Assembly: GCA_017460885.1 (NCBI GenBank)
Contig: JAFUAB010000046.1
Location: 62,001-126,000 of the forward strand
Direction: 5' to 3'
Length of the DNA: 64,000 bases
Source of the DNA: Lachnospiraceae bacterium
GTDB lineage: Bacteria; Bacillota; Clostridia; Lachnospirales; Lachnospiraceae
Position numbers and translations under genes: made by a program. The notes beneath the pieces are model-generated. The model was not told the origin of the DNA. It worked only from the letters and a program-made list of their open reading frames with translations, and made no database searches. Shown here in pieces: positions 52,576-62,351 of the stretch (position 1 is the stretch's first letter; every line of letters begins with the position of its first letter).

Positions 52576-54357
52576 ATGAACAGTACAGACAGACCGGGAC
52601 CGGTTGCCCCAAAGGATCCAACCGTTAAAAGACCGTATTTCTATATAATGCAGTCACAGGAGGTATACGGCGCACCGCAGCCTGACGGACGCGGAATACA
52701 GTTTATATATGAGGACGGACGTTTTGCCGACTGTGCAAGGCGCGTAGGTCATGTGACCGACGAGGAGATGCTGAAGGAGCTGCCTACAACCGACGGCTTC
52801 CGTAAGATGGTGCACAGCATAGGCGTGAGCGTATCCGAACCGAACCTTGCACCTGTCCGGTTTGCACTGCAGATGTATCCGTCAAATCCGGGTGAGGATT
52901 CCACGACGATAATCTCGGATATGACCTGTAACGGCGATGAGCGGATCATAGAGCTGGATTCCGTGGAGTGGAAGGATACGGATAACCTGATCGGCCAGAT
53001 CAGATTTGAATTCGAGCATCCGGGGTTGCTGGCAACAGTGGATGTCAGGCTGTACTTAAACGACGGTTATACCGCTCCCGAGCAGACCGTGGACAATGCG
53101 GTTGATTTTGACAGCGATGCATACAGGGAGATGATCTCACGAAGCCTGATCGATACGGGTAAATATGACAGACTCGATAAGGTGATGCAAAAGGCAGTCT
53201 CAGGTGAGAACATCACGCTTGCTTTTATAGGAGGATCGGTGACCCAGGGCGCGGGCGCTACACCCATCCATGAGAAATCCTATGCCAGACAGTGCGCGGA
53301 CGCTTTTGCGGACAGATTCTACAGAGGTGACAGGGACAGGATTAAGCTCATCAAGGCCGGCGTAGGCGGTACGCCGTCAGAGCTTGGGATGATACGTTTT
53401 GGGAGGGATGTGCTTAGGGACGGTAAGGAATGTCCCGATGTGATCGTGATCGAGTTCGCGGTCAATGACGCGGGCGATGAGACAGGGGGAACCTGCTTCG
53501 AGAGTCTGGTCAGAAAGGCTCTTAAGCTTCCGTGGAAACCGGCAGTGGTCATCCTTTTTGCGGTATTTTCCGATGATTACAATCTGCAGGACCGGCTGAT
53601 ACCCGTGGGAGAGAGATACGGGCTGCCTATGGTAAGTCTGAAAAATGCTGTCACACCTCAGTTTACCCTTCCACCTGCCGGAGGGAGGATCATATCCAAG
53701 AACCAGTATTTCTATGATCAGTTCCATCCTTCGAACAACGGTCACAGAGTGATGAGTGACTGCCTGATGAACCTGTTTGAAAAGGCGGCAGAGAGAGCCG
53801 GGGTGGTTCGAGAAGAGAATGGCTCCGCCTCGGAAGGTGAAGGGATGGATCATGCCGCAGGCAGCGAACCCGCGGGATATCCGGATGTGATTGCACCGGT
53901 ATACGGTAAGGATTTTGAAGCCATAGAACTGCTTGACCGTAAGGAGATTCCCGAAGGACTGAAGGTGTGGATCGATCCCGGAGATTTTACGCTTACCGAT
54001 AAGGTGCTGCAGGCAGTGGAGATGGATTCCGAGATCGAACCCGTCGATGAATTCCCCAATAACTGGGCTTATGAGGGAGGTAATCCTCATACGCCTCCGT
54101 TTGTGATGAAGATCACATGTTCCAAACTCGTGCTTGTCTATAAGGACAGCGGTGATCCGAAGTATGGTCATGCATGGATCAATGTGGACGGAGTAGAGGT
54201 AGCGATGGCGGATCCTCTCGTGAACGGATGGAATCACTGTAATCCGGTCATTATCCTGAATGAGGAGCAGACTAAGGAGCACTTTGTTCAGATATATATG
54301 GAGACCGGTCATGAAGACAGGTATTTCACGATATTAGGATTCGGAGTTGTAAGATAA
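52576..54357 (+). CDS. SGNH-hydrolase carbohydrate esterase, multidomain
   Basis: 593 residues, no signal peptide. N-terminal beta-sandwich domain (about 15-185), SGNH/GDSL catalytic domain (about 205-415), C-terminal beta domain (about 450-590). Catalytic blocks: GGSVTQG with serine (about 221), GVGGTPSELG, EFAVNDAG (Asn) and DQFHPSNNGH (Asp and His). Best guess is deacetylation of acetylated xylo-oligosaccharides inside the cell, because GH115 follows directly. I start it at ATG 52576 (GAAGAGG 8 bases upstream); an earlier in-frame ATG at 52498 would overlap mtnA by 23 bases. Its stop abuts the palindromic repeat. Confidence 0.85.
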   Translation: MNSTDRPGPVAPKDPTVKRPYFYIMQSQEVYGAPQPDGRGIQFIYEDGRFADCARRVGHVTDEEMLKELPTTDGFRKMVHSIGVSVSEPNLAPVRFALQMYPSNPGEDSTTIISDMTCNGDERIIELDSVEWKDTDNLIGQIRFEFEHPGLLATVDVRLYLNDGYTAPEQTVDNAVDFDSDAYREMISRSLIDTGKYDRLDKVMQKAVSGENITLAFIGGSVTQGAGATPIHEKSYARQCADAFADRFYRGDRDRIKLIKAGVGGTPSELGMIRFGRDVLRDGKECPDVIVIEFAVNDAGDETGGTCFESLVRKALKLPWKPAVVILFAVFSDDYNLQDRLIPVGERYGLPMVSLKNAVTPQFTLPPAGGRIISKNQYFYDQFHPSNNGHRVMSDCLMNLFEKAAERAGVVREENGSASEGEGMDHAAGSEPAGYPDVIAPVYGKDFEAIELLDRKEIPEGLKVWIDPGDFTLTDKVLQAVEMDSEIEPVDEFPNNWAYEGGNPHTPPFVMKITCSKLVLVYKDSGDPKYGHAWINVDGVEVAMADPLVNGWNHCNPVIILNEEQTKEHFVQIYMETGHEDRYFTILGFGVVR

Positions 54358-54392
54358 TATAGTAAACGAAATTAAAAATTTCGTTTACTATA
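54358..54392. repeat. Palindromic repeat, TATAGTAAACG family (copy 4)
   Basis: Sixteen-base arms TATAGTAAACGAAATT and reverse complement around AAA; identical over all 35 bases to 6789-6823. It starts on the base after the esterase stop codon and ends 18 bases before the GH115 ATG. Confidence 0.85.
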
Positions 54393-54410
54393 ATTTATTC
54401 GGAGAGTAAA

Positions 54411-57350
54411 ATGCTGAAGTTCACGATCACGGAGGAAACAAAAATATGGCTCGCGGAAGACGAGTGGCCTGGAGTAATACGAGTGGCCGGCTATGTGGCT
54501 GCCGATACGGAAGCTGTCTGCGGCATAAGACCCGGGATATCGGTCCTCGACAAAGACGACAGCGGGAGTGCATCCGTGACGGCTTCGATGCTTCGTCCCG
54601 ATCATATATACGCTGCCACTGCCGGACACGGATCGCTTCTTGATTCCCTCGCGGGATCAGGGATGATCGACCTGTCAGCGATAGAGGGTAAACGTGAGGT
54701 TTACCTTTTTAAGACGGTAAAAGCGGGTGACGGAGAGGGCGCCTCACTTGTGATCGCGGGCTCGGATAAGAGAGGCACGATTTACGGTCTCTTTCACCTG
54801 TCGGAGCTGATGGGGGTAAGCCCATGGGTATGGTTTGCCGATGTTGCACCCGCACATCGTGACAGTGTAGTGCTTACGGCAGAGGATGAATATATATCCA
54901 GAGAGCCCTCCGTTAAATACCGCGGCATCTTTATCAATGACGAATGGCCATCCTTCGGCAACTGGACCTTTGAGCATTTCGGAGGCTTTACCGCAGAGAT
55001 GTATGAGCATGTCTTTGAACTTCTGCTGAGGCTCAGGGCCAATTATCTCTGGCCCGCCATGTGGTCATCCAATTTTTCACTGGACGGCCCCGGTCTGGAA
55101 TCGGCAAGGCTTGCGGATGAGATGGGCATCGTGATGAGCAATTCTCACCATGAACCCTGTCTGCGTCACAGTGAAGAATGGGATCTGGTAAAGGGTGAGG
55201 ATACCCCTTTCGGAACGGAATGGAATTTTGACCGCAACAGGGAGGGACTGCTCAATTACTGGCGCGAGGGACTTAAGAGGAACGGAGACTTTGAAAACAT
55301 CATCACGATGGGTATGCGCGGAGAGCGGGACAGTGAGATCCTGGGACACGAAGCGACCCTTAAGGAAAATATCGATTATCTGAAGGATGTGGTCACTGCC
55401 CAGAATGAACTGATAAGGGAGACCATAGATCCGGAGCTTAAGCTGCCGCGGATGATCGCCATATATAAGGAAGTGGAGGAGTACTATTACGGTGATGCGG
55501 ACAATTCCGGCCTCAGGGAATGGGACGGACTGGATGGCATCACCTGTATGCTGTGCGAGGATAATTTCGGCAATATGCGTCGCCTGCCTGAACCCGGAGA
55601 GAAGGATCGAAACGGCGGATTCGGCATGTATTATCATTTCGATTACCACGGCGGACCCGTATCATACGAGTGGGTCAACTCAACTCATCTGAGTAAGGTA
55701 TGGGAGCAGATGACACTGTGCTACGAATCCGGCGTCCGCGAGATCTGGATCGTAAATGTAGGGGATCTGAAGCCTCAGGAGCTGCCGGTATCCTTTTTCC
55801 TGGATATGGCTTACGACTATGACAAATGGGGTATTTCAAACCGTGACAGCGCCATGGAATATCTGCACAAATGGGCAATTGACCAATTTGGTCAGAAACA
55901 GAGCGGGATGATCATTACTCTTTTGAATGAGTATACGCGGATCAATTCTGTCAGAAAGCCGGAGTCATTGCAGTCCGATACGTATCACCCGTTCAATTTC
56001 GGGGAGAGCGAATTCATGGCCGGACTTGCGCGGACGCTGATCGCCAAGGCCGTGGAGACGGAAAAGGAATTTGCGGATACTCCGCTTTATGACGCCTATC
56101 AGCAACTGGTGGGATTTCCCGTGAGGGCATCGATGAACGTGCTGCTGATGCAGCTGGCAGCCGGCAGGAACCGGATGCTCGCCGCACAGGGCAGGACGAG
56201 CGCCAATGTATATGCGGATCTTATAGCGGAATATATAGAGGAGGACGCCAGACTTACACAGATGTATCATTCTCTGTCAGGCGGTAAGTGGAACGGCCTG
56301 ATGCTGTCCAAGCATATCGGGTTTAAAAACTGGAACGACGAGGAATGTGCGTATCCTCTCAGAACATATGTCACCCCTTCGCGAAGGAAGTGCATGGTCG
56401 TTGCAGAGTCCGACGGAGAGGGCTGCACCTTTGGAGGAGACTGGACTCGCAGACCGGTCAGGATACGCGGGTTCATGAATCCGGGAGTGACCGTCAAAGA
56501 GTTTGTAATAGAAAACGCCGGAACCGAGAGCTTCGGCTGGAGGATAGAATGCGATGACGAATGGATCGTGCTCCCGACCAGGAACGGGGAACTGTCTCCC
56601 GGAGAAAGCTTCACTCCGCAGATAATACTTGATCCGGTCAGGCTCTCGGACAGGATTGAAAAGGATAGGACCGTCGTTTCCGTGATCAGGGTCAGCTCGG
56701 ATTTTGCCCATGCGGATGTACGGGTACCCTGTACCGCCTTTGACAGCGCGGAAAGGAAGATCAGGCATTATATACCGGTGAACGGAGTTAAGGATGATCC
56801 GGGATTTATCAGCCGGGATCACTATTCCTATACGGGGGCCGATGAGCTTTCTCTGATAGTCGATGCACATGAGTTTGAACCCTCGGGCGGGTATGAGATA
56901 ATGTACGGATACGGCAAATACGGGTCGGGACTGCGGCCTTATCCGGTGACTGCCGGTTTCGCCCCGGTGAATTCCGGGTCATATGCGGATACGGACAGTG
57001 CTTCATTCGGTGACACCGGGATTCCCACGGCATCCTGTGAGGTCTATGCTCCGGCCGCGGGAGATTACAGCCTGACCCTTATCACATCGCCGTCCAATTC
57101 GATAGACGGCAGCGGACACCTCAGGGTCGGCGTGAGAGTAAATGACGCGGATATGATCTGTATGGATACGATAGGCGAGGGTTTTGTCGGCGGATCCACG
57201 GGGAGCTCCGGGTGGTGCAGAGGAGTGTTGGATAATGAACACAGAGTGACCGCCACGGTCAATCTGACACAGGGCACCAACCGTATTTCGCTTTTCGCCG
57301 TTGATCCCGCTGTGATACCGGAGCGGATTATCATTGGTTTTAAGGACTGA
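54411..57350 (+). CDS. Xylan alpha-1,2-glucuronidase, GH115
   Basis: 979 residues, the normal size for GH115, no signal peptide. The family core is easy to recognise: REPSVKYRGIFINDEWP, LLLRLRANYLWPAMW and MGIVMSNSHHEPC in the catalytic barrel, then a C-terminal beta-sandwich. GH115 enzymes remove (4-O-methyl)glucuronic acid side chains from xylan or long xylo-oligosaccharides. As an intracellular enzyme it would act on imported decorated fragments, together with the SGNH esterase before it. GGAGAG ribosome binding site. A palindromic repeat immediately upstream may regulate it or insulate it from the esterase gene. Confidence 0.94.
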   Translation: MLKFTITEETKIWLAEDEWPGVIRVAGYVAADTEAVCGIRPGISVLDKDDSGSASVTASMLRPDHIYAATAGHGSLLDSLAGSGMIDLSAIEGKREVYLFKTVKAGDGEGASLVIAGSDKRGTIYGLFHLSELMGVSPWVWFADVAPAHRDSVVLTAEDEYISREPSVKYRGIFINDEWPSFGNWTFEHFGGFTAEMYEHVFELLLRLRANYLWPAMWSSNFSLDGPGLESARLADEMGIVMSNSHHEPCLRHSEEWDLVKGEDTPFGTEWNFDRNREGLLNYWREGLKRNGDFENIITMGMRGERDSEILGHEATLKENIDYLKDVVTAQNELIRETIDPELKLPRMIAIYKEVEEYYYGDADNSGLREWDGLDGITCMLCEDNFGNMRRLPEPGEKDRNGGFGMYYHFDYHGGPVSYEWVNSTHLSKVWEQMTLCYESGVREIWIVNVGDLKPQELPVSFFLDMAYDYDKWGISNRDSAMEYLHKWAIDQFGQKQSGMIITLLNEYTRINSVRKPESLQSDTYHPFNFGESEFMAGLARTLIAKAVETEKEFADTPLYDAYQQLVGFPVRASMNVLLMQLAAGRNRMLAAQGRTSANVYADLIAEYIEEDARLTQMYHSLSGGKWNGLMLSKHIGFKNWNDEECAYPLRTYVTPSRRKCMVVAESDGEGCTFGGDWTRRPVRIRGFMNPGVTVKEFVIENAGTESFGWRIECDDEWIVLPTRNGELSPGESFTPQIILDPVRLSDRIEKDRTVVSVIRVSSDFAHADVRVPCTAFDSAERKIRHYIPVNGVKDDPGFISRDHYSYTGADELSLIVDAHEFEPSGGYEIMYGYGKYGSGLRPYPVTAGFAPVNSGSYADTDSASFGDTGIPTASCEVYAPAAGDYSLTLITSPSNSIDGSGHLRVGVRVNDADMICMDTIGEGFVGGSTGSSGWCRGVLDNEHRVTATVNLTQGTNRISLFAVDPAVIPERIIIGFKD

Positions 57351-57354
57351 CAAC

Positions 57355-58677
57355 GTGAGTTTTACCAATATATATTTTATCTTCATACTTCTGCCGGCGA
57401 TCCTGATATTGATAAGCAATATCCCTAACCGGATCCAGAAGCCCGTTCTGATCGCGTCCGGGCTGGTATTCTACATGCTGAGCGCGGGATGGTGGGGCCT
57501 GGCGATCCCCTTGACTACGGCAGTCAATTACGGGATCCACAGACTGATCAACAAACCCCGTAACAGGGGGATGCTGACGGCACTTACGGTGATCTTAAAT
57601 GCAGGTCTGCTGATCGCTGCAAAGCTCTCCGGATATATGCCCCTCGGACTCAGTTTCTACATATTTCAGATGATCTCGCTTATGATCGATACCCGGGATG
57701 AAAGACTGTCACCGGATGATTTCTGCATCATGTCCATGTTCTTCCCAAAGCTGATCATGGGTCCCATCGTCAGATACCGCGATATGAAGTCGGATCTGAG
57801 GATCGTCGGACGCGAACGCATGATCAAACCCGATAAGCTCGAGAGGGGACTGAAGCTGTATACGGTCGGCCTTTTTATGAAGGTTGTTCTGGCGGATAAT
57901 CTGGCTACGCTGTGGAATTCCCTCAATATTGCCGGAGTATACGGACTGGCGACGCCTACCGCATGGCTCGGTGCGGTGACCTACAGTCTGGAGCTGTATC
58001 TGGATTTCTGGGGATATTCCCTGATGGCTATGGCTCTGGGGTATATCTTCGGATTGCCGCTTGCGGAAAATTTCAATGAGCCCTACAGCGCTGCAGGTGT
58101 CGGAGACTTCTACAGAAGATGGCACATCACACTTGGTACGTGGTTTAGGGATTACGTCTATATCCCTCTGGGAGGGAACCGCAAAGGCAGGGTTTCGACC
58201 ATGCGAAACCTCGTTGTCGTGTGGCTGCTGACCGGATTCTGGCACGGCATCACCGTCAACTTCCTGATCTGGGCGGGACTGCTCTTTATACTGATCATAT
58301 TGGAAAGATACACGCTTCTCGGCAGACTGGCTAAGGCAAAAGTGCTGGGACACATATATACGGTGGTGGTGATAGTGATAAGCTGGGTGATCTTTGCCAT
58401 ACACGATCCTTCACAGCTGTGGGTTTATATCAAGTGCATGTTCGGAGTATATTCGGAGGGCTCGTCGCCTTCTGTGATACAGTTTGTAAGGCTACTGAGG
58501 ACCTACTGGTACCTTATCCTGGCCGGAGCATTCTTTGCGACGCCCCTGCCGAGGAGGATATATGAGAAGCACAGTCGTAAGCTGTATTTTATCGCACCGC
58601 TGGTAATTATGGCCGGACTGAGTATTTTCTTTATGCTGCACAATAACGGAAACGTGTTTATGTATTACGCGTTTTGA
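57355..58677 (+). CDS. MBOAT family membrane O-acyltransferase (DltB/AlgI-like)
   Basis: 440 residues with about ten membrane helices. Key features: FYRRWHITLGTWFRDYVYIPLGG, the classic MBOAT stretch (quoted in part: RRWHITLGTWF), and GFWHGITVNF with the catalytic histidine. These enzymes move acyl groups, mostly acetyl, across the membrane onto extracellular polymers. The downstream SGNH protein is the usual partner that completes transfer. Start GTG 57355 has AAGGA 9 bases upstream and lies 4 bases after the GH115 stop. Likely target: a secreted polysaccharide or wall polymer, by inference. Confidence 0.92.
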   Translation: MSFTNIYFIFILLPAILILISNIPNRIQKPVLIASGLVFYMLSAGWWGLAIPLTTAVNYGIHRLINKPRNRGMLTALTVILNAGLLIAAKLSGYMPLGLSFYIFQMISLMIDTRDERLSPDDFCIMSMFFPKLIMGPIVRYRDMKSDLRIVGRERMIKPDKLERGLKLYTVGLFMKVVLADNLATLWNSLNIAGVYGLATPTAWLGAVTYSLELYLDFWGYSLMAMALGYIFGLPLAENFNEPYSAAGVGDFYRRWHITLGTWFRDYVYIPLGGNRKGRVSTMRNLVVVWLLTGFWHGITVNFLIWAGLLFILIILERYTLLGRLAKAKVLGHIYTVVVIVISWVIFAIHDPSQLWVYIKCMFGVYSEGSSPSVIQFVRLLRTYWYLILAGAFFATPLPRRIYEKHSRKLYFIAPLVIMAGLSIFFMLHNNGNVFMYYAF

Positions 58678-58685
58678 CGACTTGC

Positions 58686-59807
58686 ATGGAAACAAAAGGG
58701 AAAAAACACAAAACTCCATATACGCATATCTGCGTTGTCATCTGGGGACTGTTCTGGCTCTATGAACTGATCATGTCCTCGACCGGCAGAGGTTTCATCG
58801 TTGATGAGATCAGGGCTATGGGGCATCGTGCCGAAGAATATGCGGCAGGCTACCGGGATTATAATGAGAATGCCATCTCTGAAGATGAGTATGGTACAGA
58901 CCTTTTCGAAACCGAGCTCGATGGGACGGGCACCGGGGCAGAAGCCGGCGCAGACCAGGACGGAGGGAATGACGCCGCAGTCACCGGAACTGTGTCAGAT
59001 GCGGAAACTTCCGGAGGTGATGCTTATGGGAATCCGGTCCCGGAGGGAGCCGATGCCAAAGAATATGAGAATTATGTAAACCAGGACGGCGGCATGGGAT
59101 CCGGCTCCGCAGATGCCGAAAGCCCCGAGGCAGGCTCCGGAGAGACCGACGGGATAATTGAAGAGGAACCGGAAGAGGAATTTGTGCCCGTTCCTTATTA
59201 TTTCACCGCGGATGAATCCTATTTTGACGATGCTCTCTTTATCGGGGATTCACGTATGATGGGGTTGTGGGATTATGTTGAATTCGGTAACGCCACCTTT
59301 CTGTGTGACAACGGATATTCCATAGCCAATTTCCAGGCCGGAAGAGCGGTGAGATGTCAGAATACCGGCTCCAAGACCACCCCGAAGGAGATAATGGCGG
59401 ACAACACCTTTAGTAAGGTTTACATAATGCTGGGTACCAACGACTGTACCCGCAGATCTCCGGATTCATTCAGGGAGGGATATGCCGAACTGGTGGATCT
59501 TGTGCGCAAGGAAGAACCTGATGCGATCATCTTTACGGTTGCCAATCTGAACATGTCCGAAAAGGGCGTGCAGGAAAACAGATCAAGAGGGTTCGACAAT
59601 GAGATAATGGGATCGCTTAACAATGTGGTCGCCGAATTCGCGGATGGCGAAAGCAGTTTTTTTCTGAATTTCAATCCGCTGTTTACGGACGAAAACGGAT
59701 ATGTGCTGGGCAAATATACATTCGACGGATTTCATGTGTATGCAGCACAGTATCAGGAGATGGGAGATTATATAAAGGAACATGCGGTAGCATATACGAC
59801 GCCATGA
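58686..59807 (+). CDS. Membrane-anchored SGNH/GDSL acyltransferase partner of MBOAT
   Basis: 373 residues: one membrane helix (about 15-33), a low-complexity acidic linker (about 60-170, rich in G, A, D, E), and an extracellular SGNH domain with FIGDSRMMG (nucleophile serine), LGTNDCT (Asn) and DGFHVYAAQY (Asp-His). Architecture fits the PatB/AlgX-like partner that passes acetyl groups from the MBOAT protein to a polymer. ATG 58686 lacks a clear ribosome binding site but is 8 bases after the MBOAT stop, so coupling is likely; TTG 58674 is an alternative. Confidence 0.85.
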   Translation: METKGKKHKTPYTHICVVIWGLFWLYELIMSSTGRGFIVDEIRAMGHRAEEYAAGYRDYNENAISEDEYGTDLFETELDGTGTGAEAGADQDGGNDAAVTGTVSDAETSGGDAYGNPVPEGADAKEYENYVNQDGGMGSGSADAESPEAGSGETDGIIEEEPEEEFVPVPYYFTADESYFDDALFIGDSRMMGLWDYVEFGNATFLCDNGYSIANFQAGRAVRCQNTGSKTTPKEIMADNTFSKVYIMLGTNDCTRRSPDSFREGYAELVDLVRKEEPDAIIFTVANLNMSEKGVQENRSRGFDNEIMGSLNNVVAEFADGESSFFLNFNPLFTDENGYVLGKYTFDGFHVYAAQYQEMGDYIKEHAVAYTTP

Positions 59808-59886
59808 GAAACTGTTCCGGGATGATGTTATGCCGGGAGTCTCGCGAAACTGCCGCATTACAGATGATCTGCCTGAGGTCCAAAAC

Positions 59887-60411
59887 TTATTCGTCCTCGA
59901 AAAGTTCGGATTTAAGTCTGGCGGAAAGCTCCAGAAGCTCCTCGGAGATCTCGGGATCCAGCCCGGATACGTTGTTTTCGGAAATTATATTGATGATCCT
60001 CGACATCAGCGCAACCTGTTTCTCCAAAGATTTACGGTATTCGGCCAGTTTGATCTGTGTCTGGATCCTTTTCTTAAGTACATCAGCTACAAAGGGCTTG
60101 GTAATGTAATCCACAACACCTTCGTTGAAGCCCTGTACCTCTGTCTCAAAATTATTGTCCGCAGTCAGAAAGATCACCGGTATGTCCTTATACTCGGGAG
60201 TGTTCTTAAGCGTCTCGAGCACCTGGTGACCGTCTACCTCGGGCATGATGATATCTAACAGGATCAGATCGGGTATCGTGTGACTGAGTACCTTCATGCC
60301 GGCCTCGGCGGAAAGTGCCCCGATGATCTTGTATGAATCGCCGATCATATCCTGAGCGGCACGGATGTTGAATTTCACGTCATCTATAATGAGTACTGTC
60401 TTTTTGTCCAT
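59887..60411 (-). CDS. Response regulator, receiver plus helical tail
   Basis: 174 residues. Receiver domain (about 1-122) with the acidic pair in LIIDDVK, acceptor aspartate in LILLDIIMP (about D53), FLTAD and KPF. The C-terminal 50 residues are helical (KSLEKQVALMSRIINIISEN onwards) and lack a known output domain; such tails often link to GGDEF, HD or phosphatase domains in longer proteins. It stands alone, convergent with the SGNH gene and divergent from pfp. Partner kinase unknown. Confidence 0.87.
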   Translation of the reverse strand: MDKKTVLIIDDVKFNIRAAQDMIGDSYKIIGALSAEAGMKVLSHTIPDLILLDIIMPEVDGHQVLETLKNTPEYKDIPVIFLTADNNFETEVQGFNEGVVDYITKPFVADVLKKRIQTQIKLAEYRKSLEKQVALMSRIINIISENNVSGLDPEISEELLELSARLKSELFEDE

Positions 60412-60539
60412 GATTCGATTTTATCAGACACAGATGCGGTTAACAAGTGACGGTCTGCCACTTCCGGGATCCACCGGAGCAGAAACCGGACGAATGAGTG
60501 CCCGTCAAAAACCGATTTGACAAAGCCCTCAAACATAGT

Positions 60540-60568
60540 TTGACCGCGGTTCATCACGGTGTTATTAT
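60540..60568 (+). promoter_or_regulatory. Promoter of pfp
   Basis: TTGACC (60540-60545) and TATTAT (60563-60568) with a 17-base spacer, about 88 bases before the ATG at 60656. The rest of the 244-base gap shows only a second TTGACA at 60517. Confidence 0.65.
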
Positions 60569-60655
60569 TATAGAGTTGAATTGCGAATACCGTTATACAG
60601 GATGGAGACGCAATCAGGTAACTAATTTCTTTACTATATTATAAGGAGGATCACA

Positions 60656-62314
60656 ATGAACCTTTCACCTCTTCAGAAGGCAAGATATGCCTATCAGCCC
60701 AAGCTTCCCGGAATGCTCAGAGGAGGCATTTCCGAGATATGCGTACAGGACGGAGCAGCTACCGTAAGCGTAGCGGATCAGGACAAGATCAAAGCTCTTT
60801 TCCCCAATACCTACGGAAAGAATGAGATCACATTTAAAAAGGGTTCCAATACCTCTACACCTAAGAAGCAGGTTGTAGGAGTTATACTTTCGGGCGGACA
60901 GGCTCCCGGCGGACACAACGTTGTATGCGGACTTTACGATGCCATCAAGGCTACCGACAAAAACAACGTGCTGCTCGGTTTCAAGGGCGGCCCCAGCGGT
61001 CTGATCGAGGATGATTATATTGAGTTTGACGACGCTTATATCGATGCTTACCGCAATACCGGCGGTTTCGATATCATCGGTTCCGGCCGTACCAAGTTAG
61101 AGACCGAGGAGCAGTTCAAGATCGTTACAGAGGTAGCTAAGAAGCACGGTCTGACCGCCATAGTTATCATCGGCGGCGACGATTCCAATACCAACGCCGC
61201 AGTGCTCGCCGAGTATATGGCAGCCAACAACACCGGCGTACAGGTTATCGGATGCCCCAAGACCATCGACGGAGACCTGAAGAACGAGGACATCGAGGCT
61301 TCCTTCGGTTTTGATACGGCTACCAAGACCTATTCCGAGCTGATAGGAAATATCGAAAGAGATGCCAACTCAGCCAAGAAATACTGGCATTTCATCAAGG
61401 TTATGGGACGCAGCGCTTCCCATGTGGCTCTCGAGTGTGCGCTTGAGACACAGCCCAACATCTGCCTCATCGGTGAGGAGGTTGCGGCCAGGAAGATGTC
61501 ACTCTCCGCGATCGCAGATTACATCGCAGATTCCGTAGAAAAGAGAGCGGCTAACGGAGACAACTTCGGTGTTGCCATAATCCCCGAGGGTATAGTGGAA
61601 TTCGTTCCCGAGTTCTCAATGCTGATCGCCGAGATCAACGAGCTGCTGGCAGGCAGTAAGACTGATGAGTTCAATGATCTTCCCGACTGGAGTGCCAAGT
61701 ATGACTTTATCAAAAAGGGACTTTCCGACGAGGCATTCAAGGTATTCGATATCCTTCCCCAGTTTGTTCAGCAGCAGCTGTTCCTTGAGAGGGATCCTCA
61801 CGGCAACGTACAGGTTTCACTGATCGAATCCGAGAAGCTTTTTGCGGAGATGGTTAAGGAAAAGCTGGCTGCAAGAAAGGCAGCAGGCACATATAAGGGC
61901 AAGTTCTCCACACAGCATCATTTCTTCGGATATGAAGGAAGATGCGCATTCCCTTCAAACTTCGATGCAGACTATTGCTACTCACTGGGTTACAACGCAT
62001 TTATGCTGATCCAGTACGGATATACCGGATATCTCTCCAAGGTTTCCAATCTGTCCAAGCCCGCAGAGGAGTGGGTTGCTGGCGGAATGCCCATCACCAA
62101 GATGATGAACATCGAGAGAAGAAACGGAGAGGATAAGCCCGTTATCCGTAAGGCTCTTGTTGAACTTGACGGCAAGCCGTTTAAGTATTTCGAGGCCAAC
62201 AGAGAGAAATGGGCGGTTGAGACCGCATTTACCTATCCCGGTGCGATCCAGTATTACGGACCTGCCGAGGTATGTGATCTGACCACCAGAACACTTGCCT
62301 TGGAAAAGGAATAA
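60656..62314 (+). CDS. pfp: Diphosphate-fructose-6-phosphate 1-phosphotransferase (PPi-dependent PFK)
   Basis: 552 residues, the long PPi-PFK type. Phosphorylates fructose 6-phosphate with pyrophosphate, reversibly. Motifs: [10 protein letters not shown] near the N-terminus, [11 protein letters not shown] (about 170-180) with GGDD, the PPi-specific form where ATP enzymes have [14 protein letters not shown] (about 200-210; catalytic Asp) and MGRSASH. A strong ribosome binding site AAGGAGG precedes the ATG. Followed 37 bases later by glycogen phosphorylase, so carbohydrate storage and glycolysis may be co-expressed. Confidence 0.97.
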   Translation: MNLSPLQKARYAYQPKLPGMLRGGISEICVQDGAATVSVADQDKIKALFPNTYGKNEITFKKGSNTSTPKKQVVGVILSGGQAPGGHNVVCGLYDAIKATDKNNVLLGFKGGPSGLIEDDYIEFDDAYIDAYRNTGGFDIIGSGRTKLETEEQFKIVTEVAKKHGLTAIVIIGGDDSNTNAAVLAEYMAANNTGVQVIGCPKTIDGDLKNEDIEASFGFDTATKTYSELIGNIERDANSAKKYWHFIKVMGRSASHVALECALETQPNICLIGEEVAARKMSLSAIADYIADSVEKRAANGDNFGVAIIPEGIVEFVPEFSMLIAEINELLAGSKTDEFNDLPDWSAKYDFIKKGLSDEAFKVFDILPQFVQQQLFLERDPHGNVQVSLIESEKLFAEMVKEKLAARKAAGTYKGKFSTQHHFFGYEGRCAFPSNFDADYCYSLGYNAFMLIQYGYTGYLSKVSNLSKPAEEWVAGGMPITKMMNIERRNGEDKPVIRKALVELDGKPFKYFEANREKWAVETAFTYPGAIQYYGPAEVCDLTTRTLALEKE

Positions 62315-62351
62315 ACCGGAATTATGAAAAAATCCCGACGGAGGAATGTAA

